Assembly (NCBI GenBank): GCA_023442945.1
Contig: JAEZWW010000032.1
Span: forward strand, 1 to 12,087
Source of the DNA: Pseudomonadota bacterium
GTDB taxonomy: Bacteria; Pseudomonadota; Gammaproteobacteria; Burkholderiales; Burkholderiaceae_C
Direction of reading: 5' to 3'
DNA length: 12,087 bases
This document shows positions 6,562 through 12,087 of this stretch, piece after piece. Position 1 is the first letter of the stretch, and each line of letters begins with the position of its first letter. The notes below the pieces were generated by a model that saw nothing but the letters and a program-made list of their open reading frames with translations, was not told the DNA's origin and ran no database searches. Both the position numbers and the translations under genes were made by a program.

Positions 6562-6818
6562 CAAAACGTAGGTGCGCGGCGGCTCGGTCCACGGTCGCCC
6601 TCCCGTGGCGCAGCGCGCGATGCGCAGCGAATGCCGAGCCCGCTGCCCGCTGCCCGCGCGCGCAGCAGTCTGGTCAGGGGCACGAGACGGCGGCCGCGCC
6701 GACGCGCCTGGCCGCGCTCACGACGGAGAGGAAGCCAGCGTGGCAGCGGCCGGGGTCGCGCCCCTGCGCCCCTGCCCGCGAAGCGCCGGGTAGGTGATGG
6801 GCTGGCGGCCGAACGGCC

Positions 6819-7982
6819 TCAGACCGTTGGGTACGTCCCCGGCCGCAGGATGCTTTGGTCCACCTGCCCGATCTGCGTGTGGCCGCAGAAGGCCATGGTG
6901 GTGTCCAGCTCTTTCTGGATGATGTCCAGCGCCTTGCTGACGCCGGCTTCGCCCGCGGCGCCCAGGCCGTACAAAAAGGCGCGGCCGATGTAGGTGCCGC
7001 GCGCGCCCAGCGCCCAGGCTTTCAGCACGTCCTGCCCGCTGCGGATGCCGCTGTCCATGTGCACTTCAATCTGCTTGCCCACCGCATCGACGATGCCGGG
7101 CAGGGCGTGGATGGCCGAGGGCGCGCCGTCCAGCTGGCGGCCGCCGTGGTTGCTGACGATCAGCGCGTCGGCGCCGCTGTCGACGGCCAGGCGCGCGTCT
7201 TCGGGCTCCATGATGCCCTTGATGATGACCTTGCCGCCCCAGCGGTTCTTGATCCATTCGACGTCGCCCCAGTTCAGGCGCGGGTCAAACTGTCCGGCCG
7301 TCCAGGCGCCCAGGTTGCTCATGTCGGTCACGCCCTTGACGTGGCCGTGGATGTTGCCGAACTTGCGCCGCGACGTGCCCAGCATGCCCAGACACCAGGC
7401 CGGCTTGGTGGCCAGGTTGATCAGGTTGGCGATGGTTGGCTTGGGCGGGGTGGACAAGCCGTTCTTGATGTCTTTGTGGCGCTGGCCCAGGATTTGCAAA
7501 TCCAGCGTGATCACCAGCGCTCCGCAGCCGGCGGCCTTGGCGCGGTCGATCAGCCTTTCGATGAAGTCGCGGTCGCGCATCACGTACAGCTGGAACCAGA
7601 AGCCCGGGCCGGCGTGTTGGGCCACGTCTTCGATCGAGCAGATGCTCATGGTCGACAGCGTGAACGGGATGCCCGCCTTTTTGGCCGCGCGCGCCGCCAG
7701 AATCTCGCCGTCGGCGTGCTGCATGCCGGTCAGGCCCGTGGGCGCGATGGCCACCGGCATGGCCACGTGCTGGCCGATCATGGTGGTGGCCGTGCTGCGG
7801 CCTTCCATGTTCACGGCCACGCGCTGGCGCAGCTGGATCGGTTGGAAGTCCGCCTGGTTGGCGCGGTAGGTGCCTTCGGTGTACGAGCCGGAGTCGGCGT
7901 AGTCGTAGAACATGCGCGGCACGCGGCGCTGGGCGATCACGCGCAGGTCTTCAATGCAGGTGATTTTGGACAGGTCGGTCAT
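6819..7982 (-). CDS. lldD: FMN-dependent alpha-hydroxy-acid dehydrogenase, L-lactate dehydrogenase type (LldD)
   Basis: A 387-residue enzyme of the FMN alpha-hydroxy-acid dehydrogenase family, expected to oxidise L-lactate (or a similar L-2-hydroxy acid) to the 2-keto acid and pass electrons to the quinone pool at the inner membrane. The TIM-barrel landmarks are complete: MFYDYADSGSYTE (Y26), MPVAIAPTGLTGM, FQLYV (Q131, Y133), ITLDLQILGQRHKD (D161, R168), IIKGI (K255), SNHGGRQLDG (base H279, R282), DSGIRSGQDV and GRAFLYG for phosphate binding. The sequence from PFTLSTMSICSIE onward is close to E. coli LldD as I remember it. The start at 7982 has GAGGAG (7993-7998) upstream. The frame stays open to 9005, but that extension is the antisense of the neighbouring hydrolase gene and is not coding. 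Mandelate or glycolate cannot be excluded as substrates. Confidence 0.92.
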   Translation of the reverse strand: MTDLSKITCIEDLRVIAQRRVPRMFYDYADSGSYTEGTYRANQADFQPIQLRQRVAVNMEGRSTATTMIGQHVAMPVAIAPTGLTGMQHADGEILAARAAKKAGIPFTLSTMSICSIEDVAQHAGPGFWFQLYVMRDRDFIERLIDRAKAAGCGALVITLDLQILGQRHKDIKNGLSTPPKPTIANLINLATKPAWCLGMLGTSRRKFGNIHGHVKGVTDMSNLGAWTAGQFDPRLNWGDVEWIKNRWGGKVIIKGIMEPEDARLAVDSGADALIVSNHGGRQLDGAPSAIHALPGIVDAVGKQIEVHMDSGIRSGQDVLKAWALGARGTYIGRAFLYGLGAAGEAGVSKALDIIQKELDTTMAFCGHTQIGQVDQSILRPGTYPTV

Positions 7983-8093
7983 TCTTGGGCGGCTCCTCAG
8001 GCTGTCATCGTAGCGTCTCAAAGGCTGCGGTTCGCTGACACGGCGTTCGCTGGCCGGCGATACTGAAAGCCCACCCGACCCAGCACCGCGCCC
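7983..8093. promoter_or_regulatory. Shared upstream region of the divergent lldD and HAD hydrolase genes
   Basis: These 111 bases must hold the 5' control of both divergent genes. The minus-strand ribosome-binding site GAGGAG (7993-7998) is clear. GTTCGCTG occurs twice 16 bases apart, around 8030 and 8046, possibly by chance. I found no promoter pair I would defend, and the plus-strand gene has no visible Shine-Dalgarno sequence. Confidence 0.5.
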
Positions 8094-8855
8094 ATGACCG
8101 ATACCACCACCAACGCCCAACCCCTGGCCAACACCGTGCAGGTGCTGGCCTTCGACATCTTCGGCACCGTGGTCGACTGGCACGGCAGCATCGTGCGCGA
8201 GATGCAGGCGCTGTACCCGGCGGTGGACGCCGACGCCTTTGCCACCGCCTGGCGCGCCGGCTACGCGCCCGCCATGGCCGCCGTGATGCGCGGCGAGCGG
8301 CCGTGGACGCTGATCGACGCGCTGCACCGCCAGATTCTGGAGACGCTGCTGCCGCGCTTTGGCCTGGGGCATTTGGATGAAGCCGCGCGCGCCCACCTCA
8401 ACCGCGTGTGGCACCGCCTGCAGCCCTGGCCCGACAGCGTGGACGGCCTGCGGCTGCTGAAGCAGCGCTACATCCTGGTCACGCTGTCCAACGGCAACCT
8501 CGACCTGCTGACGCGCATGGCCAAGCGCGCCGGTCTGCCGTGGGACGCGGTGCTGAGCGCCGAGGTCTTTCGCGCCTACAAGCCCGACCCGGCGACCTAC
8601 CTGGGCGTGGCGCGGACGTTTGACGTGCCGCCCGAAGCCGTGATGCTGGTCGCCGCCCACCACGACGACCTGGCCGCCGCCCGCGCCTGCGGGCTGCGCA
8701 CGGCGTACATCGAACGGCCGCTGGAATTCGGCGCCGCGCGGCCCAAGGACGTGTCGCCGCGCGCCGAGAACGACTTGCACGCCAGCAGCCTGACGGATTT
8801 GGCGCGGCTGCTGCGGGCGGGGGAGCCGGGGGTGAAGGCGGCTTGGGCGGGTTGA
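8094..8855 (+). CDS. Haloacid dehalogenase type II-like HAD hydrolase
   Basis: A 253-residue soluble HAD-superfamily hydrolase. Motif I is FDIFGTVVDW with nucleophile D21 and T25, motif II TLSNGN (S132, N133), motif III K163 in KPDPATYL, motif IV AAHHDDLAAARACGL (D191/D192). The alpha-helical cap between motifs I and II includes AWRAGY, whose R54 fits the substrate Arg of 2-haloacid dehalogenases. This matches the type II (L-2-haloacid) dehalogenase branch, which replaces the halogen of a 2-haloacid with hydroxyl. However, the Ser and Asn that characterised L-2-haloacid dehalogenases carry in the SSNAWD segment are Ala and His here, so activity on haloacids is uncertain and another small acid or phosphate ester may be the substrate. 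It is divergent from lldD, which could use a 2-hydroxy acid product. There is no clear ribosome-binding site; the start is the first ATG and gives a plausible N-terminus. Confidence 0.87.
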   Translation: MTDTTTNAQPLANTVQVLAFDIFGTVVDWHGSIVREMQALYPAVDADAFATAWRAGYAPAMAAVMRGERPWTLIDALHRQILETLLPRFGLGHLDEAARAHLNRVWHRLQPWPDSVDGLRLLKQRYILVTLSNGNLDLLTRMAKRAGLPWDAVLSAEVFRAYKPDPATYLGVARTFDVPPEAVMLVAAHHDDLAAARACGLRTAYIERPLEFGAARPKDVSPRAENDLHASSLTDLARLLRAGEPGVKAAWAG

Positions 8856-8969
8856 TGCGTTGAAGCGCTGGGCGGGGTCAGCTTGTACCGGCGCGGATGG
8901 GCGTGTTGCCGCCGCCCTGGCTTGCCGATGCCGCGAGTTGTTCATGCTGCGATCCGTCGCAGTAGCTGG

Positions 8970-9030
8970 ATTCCAAGCCTTTTGTGCCGCCAGCCCTACA
9001 GCCACTTGCGCGGGCAGCTAGATAAATCGG
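8970..9030 (-). repeat. Dispersed ~60-bp repeat, copy C
   Basis: On the minus strand it reads TTTATCTAGCTGCCCGCGC, AAGTGGCTGTAGGGCTGG and an A-rich tail ending CTTGGAA. A 21-base stretch (8993-9013) is identical to copy D (9182-9202). The repeat runs in the same orientation as the gor gene downstream of whose stop it lies. Confidence 0.8.
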
Positions 9031-9157
9031 AGCGGATTAGGCGCAGGCGCGGCGATTGAATCCTCAAATCTTCTGGCCCTCCGTCGCAAATATCGGGCGC
9101 GGGGCGCATCGGCTTGGATCGCGCAGCACGGCCCAGCGGGGCATGGCTTGACAGGGC

Positions 9158-9224
9158 GATTTCAAGTCTTTTCGCCTTCTGGCCCTACAGCCACTTGCGC
9201 GGCCAGCTCCTGATTGAATAGCGT
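9158..9224 (-). repeat. Dispersed ~60-bp repeat, copy D
   Basis: On the minus strand it reads CGCTATTCAATCAGGAGCTG, GCCGCGCAAGTGGCTGTAG, GGCCAGAAGGC and AAAAGACTTGAA. It is the closest relative of copy C and shares the GGGCCAG block with copy E. It lies about 60 bases beyond the gor stop codon. Confidence 0.8.
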
Positions 9225-9285
9225 TTGGCCTGAAAGGCACGCCACCGTCAAAGCGCATGGGCAGCGCCCCCGCTGGCGCCCGCGC

Positions 9286-10680
9286 TCAAGTCCGCGACAC
9301 CTCGCGCAGCGTCACGAATTCTTCCGCCGTGGTCGGGTGGATGCCCACGGTGCGGTCAAACTGCGCCTTGGTCGCGCCGCATTGCAGGGCGACGGCAAAG
9401 CCTTGCACGATCTCGCCCGCGTCGGCGCCGACCATGTGCAGGCCGACCACGCGGTCACTCGCCGCGTCGACGATCAGCTTGACCAGCGTGCGCTCGGTGC
9501 TGCCGCTCAGCGTGTGCCTCAAAGGCTTGAAGTCGCTGCGGAACACGCGAATGTCGCCGTACTGCTTGCGCGCATCTTCCTCGCCCAGGCCCACGGTGCC
9601 GATCGGCGGGTGGGTGAAGACGGCAGTGGGGATCAGCGCGTAGTCCAGCGGCTCGCGCGCCGCCTTGCCGGGTGCGGGGCCGAACAGGTGGTCGACCAGC
9701 ACCATGGCTTCACCCAGCGCCACCGGCGTCAGGTCCTTGCGGCCGACCACGTCGCCCAGGGCGAAGATGCTGGGCACGCTGGTGGTGAAGTACTCGTTCA
9801 CCTCGATATGGCCGTTCTTGCCCTGGCGCACGCCCGCACCGGTCAGGTTCAGCCCGTCGACATTCGGGCGGCGGCCGGTGGCGTACAGCACCACGTCCAC
9901 GTCCAGCGCGCTGCCATCGGTCAGTTGCAGGCGCCGCGCGCCGTCCGCCAGCGCTTCAATGCGCTGCACGTCGGTGCCGGTGCGGATGTCCACGCCGGCC
10001 TTGGCCATCTCGGCCGCGGTGAAGCTGCGCACCTCTTCGTCAAAGCCGCGCAGCACCTGTTCGCCCCGGTACACCAGCGTCACCGCCGCGCCCAGGCCGT
10101 GGAAGATGCTGGCCATCTCACAGCCGATGTAACCGCCGCCCACCACCGCCATGCGTTGGGGGAAGGTCGGCAAGTCGAACACCTCGTCCGACACCACCGC
10201 CAGATGGGCCCCGGGCAGGTCCGGCTTGAACGGCGTGCCACCGGTGGCGATCAGGATGTGGCGGGCGGTCACGCGCCGCTCCGGCCCGCTGTCCAGCATC
10301 TGCACCGACACCGTCTGCGCGTCCACCAGGCTGGCGCGGCCCTGCAGGCGCTCGGCCCCCGCGCCGGTCACGATGCCGTCGTAAATGCCGTTCAGCCGCG
10401 TGATCTCGGTCGCGCGGTTGGCCTTCAGCGTCGCCCAGTCCAGCGTCGGCGTGCCCGGCAACTGCCAGCCAAAGCCGCGCGATTCGGCAAAGCCTTCCGC
10501 GTAGTGCGCGGCAAAGCTGTAGAGCTTCTTGGGAATGCAGCCCACGTTCACGCAGGTCCCGCCCATGCGCCCGCTTTCGGCCACCCCTACGCGCGCCCCG
10601 CGCTGCGCCGCAAACCGCGCCGCCCGCACGCCGCCGGAGCCGCCGCCGATGATGAAGAGGTCGTAGTCGAAGTCGGGCAT
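9286..10680 (-). CDS. gor: Glutathione-disulfide reductase
   Basis: A 464-residue FAD/NADPH enzyme that reduces glutathione disulfide to two GSH in the cytoplasm. The FAD-binding GGGSGG is at 12-17, the redox-active disulfide is C43-C48 in GGTCVNVGCIPKK, and the NADPH Rossmann motif VVGGGYIGCEMASIFHGLG is followed by VYRGEQVLRGFDEE. The two Arg in this last segment fit NADPH rather than NADH preference. FALGDV completes the FAD site, and HPTTAEE near the C-terminus supplies the catalytic base H448 with E453. Length matches the family (about 450). Other disulfide reductases (lipoamide dehydrogenase, mercuric reductase) are less likely given the CVNVGC form and the Arg pair. The ATG at 10680 gives the standard N-terminus, although no Shine-Dalgarno sequence is visible. 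It looks monocistronic, flanked by repeats downstream and by a foreign-looking gene upstream. Confidence 0.94.
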   Translation of the reverse strand: MPDFDYDLFIIGGGSGGVRAARFAAQRGARVGVAESGRMGGTCVNVGCIPKKLYSFAAHYAEGFAESRGFGWQLPGTPTLDWATLKANRATEITRLNGIYDGIVTGAGAERLQGRASLVDAQTVSVQMLDSGPERRVTARHILIATGGTPFKPDLPGAHLAVVSDEVFDLPTFPQRMAVVGGGYIGCEMASIFHGLGAAVTLVYRGEQVLRGFDEEVRSFTAAEMAKAGVDIRTGTDVQRIEALADGARRLQLTDGSALDVDVVLYATGRRPNVDGLNLTGAGVRQGKNGHIEVNEYFTTSVPSIFALGDVVGRKDLTPVALGEAMVLVDHLFGPAPGKAAREPLDYALIPTAVFTHPPIGTVGLGEEDARKQYGDIRVFRSDFKPLRHTLSGSTERTLVKLIVDAASDRVVGLHMVGADAGEIVQGFAVALQCGATKAQFDRTVGIHPTTAEEFVTLREVSRT

Positions 10681-10933
10681 GGTACGTGAGGTGTTTTTGG
10701 AGGGGAGCGAAGGAGTTTAGGCGGGGTAAGGGTGTGGCGCAGCGCGGCGCGAGAGGACCCGGACGGGGCGCAGGGGAGATGGGTGCCGTCTGTCTGTGGG
10801 CAACGGATTCAGGCTAGAGAGACTTGGCGACGTGCAGCCGACGCTGGGTAAGCTGACCATTGACCCTAACATCCGACGTTGGCGGCGGAGCAAACCACGT
10901 TAGCTGAAAACTTGATGCAATCACAACCGAAAC

Positions 10934-11371
10934 ATGTCCAAGAAATCGATTTATAGAATTTTTCAAGCCTGCTTCTTCGCGATGTTGACGTGGAATGCGA
11001 ACTCCCAGGAGGCGCTCAATGCGAGGGATGGCTTTTCTTTTCCACGTTCGACGTCAAGCGAACAACAGCTGCGGGAGCTTGTTAGAAAGGATTTCGGGGA
11101 ATATATATCCAAGATCGACGCCATCAACATAAACAAAAAAATAAGAGCGCTTCTCGTGAATTATAACGTCGGGTCCGGTCGTCCCGTCATATTGGCAGGT
11201 ATCTATCTTTGTCTTGCAAATGAAGAATGTGTTCTGTATGCGTACTTTCCCGAACCAGGTGGGGCTCTAAGTATGCGCGCCGGAAAAGGCGGGCGGATCG
11301 ATTTGCTCGATGAATATGGGGCGTTCAAATTTACTATTCAAAATTATTTGCCAAAGGACATGAAATACTAG
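10934..11371 (+). CDS. Orphan protein of unknown function, probable exported, low GC
   Basis: I do not recognise this 145-residue protein. The N-terminus MSKKSIYRIFQACFFAMLTW looks like a Sec signal peptide: basic residues, a hydrophobic core at about 9-19, and a polar region near NANSQEA where cleavage is plausible. The mature part contains LVRKDFGEYISKID, a basic strand INKKIRALLVNYNV, a Cys pair in YLCLANEECVLYAYF that could form a disulfide, and a Gly-rich loop AGKGGRIDLLDEYG. Base composition is about 45% GC by hand count, far below the flanking genes, with AT-rich codons such as ATA, AAA and TTA. This suggests recent acquisition. The ATG at 10934 is the first available, since an in-frame TGA lies 21 bases upstream; no ribosome-binding site is evident. 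It is not followed by a partner gene. Confidence 0.7.
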   Translation: MSKKSIYRIFQACFFAMLTWNANSQEALNARDGFSFPRSTSSEQQLRELVRKDFGEYISKIDAININKKIRALLVNYNVGSGRPVILAGIYLCLANEECVLYAYFPEPGGALSMRAGKGGRIDLLDEYGAFKFTIQNYLPKDMKY

Positions 11372-11466
11372 TCGGCCAGGTTCTATTCCTTGCTCGATTG
11401 AGATTTGATGGCCGGCAGTTCGAGCGTGACTGTAGAAATAGATGCAACCCGAGACTTTTCCGCGTT

Positions 11467-11484
11467 GGCCCTGATCGGGCCTTT
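11467..11484 (+). terminator. Weak terminator-like hairpin after the orphan gene
   Basis: GGCCC (11467-11471), a 5-base loop TGATC, and GGGCC (11477-11481) are followed by only three T. It lies about 95 bases after the orphan stop codon. The short T-run makes it a weak candidate. Confidence 0.3.
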
Positions 11485-11590
11485 CACGTCCCGGCGAACG
11501 GAAGGGTCGCACCACCGAAGTGCGAGTGCTCTTAGCCGAATTCCCGTGCGGCGTGCTTCATCAGGGGGGCGAATGCCCGAGAGCAGCCGC

Positions 11591-12087
11591 TTATGGCTTG
11601 CTGCGCTTCCCCGCCTTCACCCCCGCCCCCCGCACCTCCACCCGCCTTTCATCGTGCACGCGCCCTTGCGCGTCGCGCAGTTGCACGGTGTGGCGGCCGG
11701 GCCAGGGGAGCCATTGGGCGCGTTCGCCGCGGCCGATTTCGCGTTGGTCGACCCACCAGCGCAGCTGGGCGGGGGCGGCGCTGCCGGCTTCGGCGCTCAG
11801 GGTGAGGCGCTGGCGCGCGGGCGGGATGTCGGGGTCGAGCGCGAGGATGGTGCCGTCTTGCGGGGCGGTGATGCGCGGGGCGATGGCGTCGTCGCTGCCG
11901 GCGCTCCCTGCGGCTGTTTTGGAGCCTTTTGGGCCGCTGGCCCTAGAGCCATCTGCGCGACCAGCTTCTGATTCGATAGCAAATACGGCCTGCTGCGTCC
12001 CGGGGATGAACCATTCGCTGCGCGCCGCTTCCAGCCCGTCGCCAAAGCGCACGCGCTGCGCGACCACGCCGGCGGGCGGGGCGGGGG
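11591..12087 (-). CDS. pbpC: Penicillin-binding protein 1C, C-terminal part (5' end outside window)
   Basis: The frame enters from the right edge and ends at TAA, leaving 164 residues. From APQDGTILALDPDIPPARQR to GRHTVQLRDAQGRVHDERR it matches the BiPBP_C domain that closes class A penicillin-binding protein 1C: ALDPDIP, WWVDQ, a W-x-PWPGRH motif, and a final VEVRGAG. The preceding EWFIPGTQQ lies where family members run from the transpeptidase into this domain. PBP1C is a bifunctional inner-membrane peptidoglycan glycosyltransferase/transpeptidase facing the periplasm; those catalytic domains would be to the right of the window. An unusual feature is a ~30-residue Ser/Gly/Ala-rich insertion between GTQQ and the C-terminal domain, of which a good part (ESEAGRADGSRASGPKGSK) is encoded by a copy of the dispersed intergenic repeat. 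The GTG at 12067 is internal to the gene, not its start. Confidence 0.85.
   Translation of the reverse strand, partial: PAPPAGVVAQRVRFGDGLEAARSEWFIPGTQQAVFAIESEAGRADGSRASGPKGSKTAAGSAGSDDAIAPRITAPQDGTILALDPDIPPARQRLTLSAEAGSAAPAQLRWWVDQREIGRGERAQWLPWPGRHTVQLRDAQGRVHDERRVEVRGAGVKAGKRSKP
11918..11985 (-). repeat. Dispersed ~60-bp repeat, copy E, inside the pbpC reading frame
   Basis: On the minus strand it reads TTTGCTATCGAATCAGAAGC, TGGTCGCGCAGATGGCTCTA, GGGCCAGCGGCCC and AAAAGGCTCC. It is a full-length family member lying wholly within pbpC, read through as AIESEAGRADGSRASGPKGS without a stop. Confidence 0.82.

Larger units (their letters stand above)
6460..6818. other. Intergenic region: lipoprotein leader and downstream flank of lldD
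   Basis: No gene is supported. The left part holds the leader of the DUF3829 gene with a ribosome-binding site (6469-6474), a 7-bp inverted repeat and a weak candidate promoter. The right part is GC-rich; GGCC-gaac-GGCC (6807-6818) directly follows the lldD stop and could form a small hairpin, but it lacks a T-run. Confidence 0.55.
8856..9285. other. Convergent gene-poor gap with repeat copies C and D
   Basis: This 430-base stretch lies between the convergent HAD hydrolase and glutathione reductase genes. It contains two copies of the dispersed repeat (8970-9030 and 9158-9224) and, between them, a possible decayed fragment around 9062-9098 that shares TCTTCTGGCCCT with copy D. No gene is supported. 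Confidence 0.65.

Noticed and set aside
6855..8066. 403-residue plus-strand open frame opposite lldD
   Set aside because: All catalytic motifs are in the minus-strand frame; this is its shadow.
7983..9005. Open frame extending the lldD gene upstream to give a 728-residue protein on the minus strand
   Set aside because: The extension is Arg/His/Gly/Val-rich, is the antisense of the HAD hydrolase gene, and begins inside repeat copy C. The known start of the family and a good ribosome-binding site lie at 7982.
9214..10689. 491-residue open frame on the plus strand opposite glutathione reductase
   Set aside because: It is the high-GC antisense shadow of gor: composition is dominated by Ala, Arg, His and Val, and it has no family resemblance.
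11405..11971. 188-residue plus-strand frame opposite pbpC
   Set aside because: It overlaps the PBP1C domain on the opposite strand and consists of a mix of intergenic translation and Ala/Gly-rich antisense.
1..12087. Search by eye for tRNA, rRNA, insertion sequences, phage genes or known defence systems
   Set aside because: No transposase or integrase motif, no tRNA-like cloverleaf with a TTCGANNC arm, and no recognisable defence or toxin protein was found. Small RNAs cannot be excluded without a search.

Overview
The window looks like chromosomal DNA from a high-GC betaproteobacterium, most likely Comamonadaceae (Burkholderiales). The evidence is a classical 16-strand-type porin ending in Phe, a DUF349 protein with an Arg/Gly-rich C-terminal stretch, a PBP1C C-terminus, and above all a dispersed ~60-bp repeat (core AGCTGgcCGCGCaagTGGCT) of a kind I recall from Comamonadaceae genomes. 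The assignment rests on family recognition from memory; no search was run.

Layout, left to right: 3' end of a DUF349 gene (1-612, +); a gene-free stretch with GC hairpins; a small membrane isoprenylcysteine carboxyl methyltransferase-family protein (965-1438, +); repeat copy A and a strong, probably bidirectional terminator; a general porin (1751-2752, -) with a long structured leader; a tandem pair of related, unrecognised cytosolic proteins (3114-3773 and 3915-4553, +); repeat copy B; a DUF1801 protein (4890-5333, +) convergent with a DUF3829 lipoprotein (5401-6459, -); an LldD-type FMN alpha-hydroxy-acid dehydrogenase (6819-7982, -) divergent from a type II haloacid dehalogenase-like HAD hydrolase (8094-8855, +); a gene-poor gap with repeat copies C and D; glutathione reductase (9286-10680, -); a ~45% GC orphan gene for a probable exported protein (10934-11371, +); and the C-terminal part of penicillin-binding protein 1C (11591 to the right edge, -), whose reading frame contains repeat copy E.

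Most genes appear to be single transcription units with ordinary housekeeping or envelope roles: porin, peptidoglycan synthase, lipoprotein, redox enzymes. I see no mobile element, CRISPR array, rRNA or tRNA. The points most worth following are the repeat family, which sits at gene 3' ends and once inside a coding frame, the tandem unknown paralogues, and the compositionally foreign orphan between gor and pbpC. I found nothing I would call a new multi-gene system.
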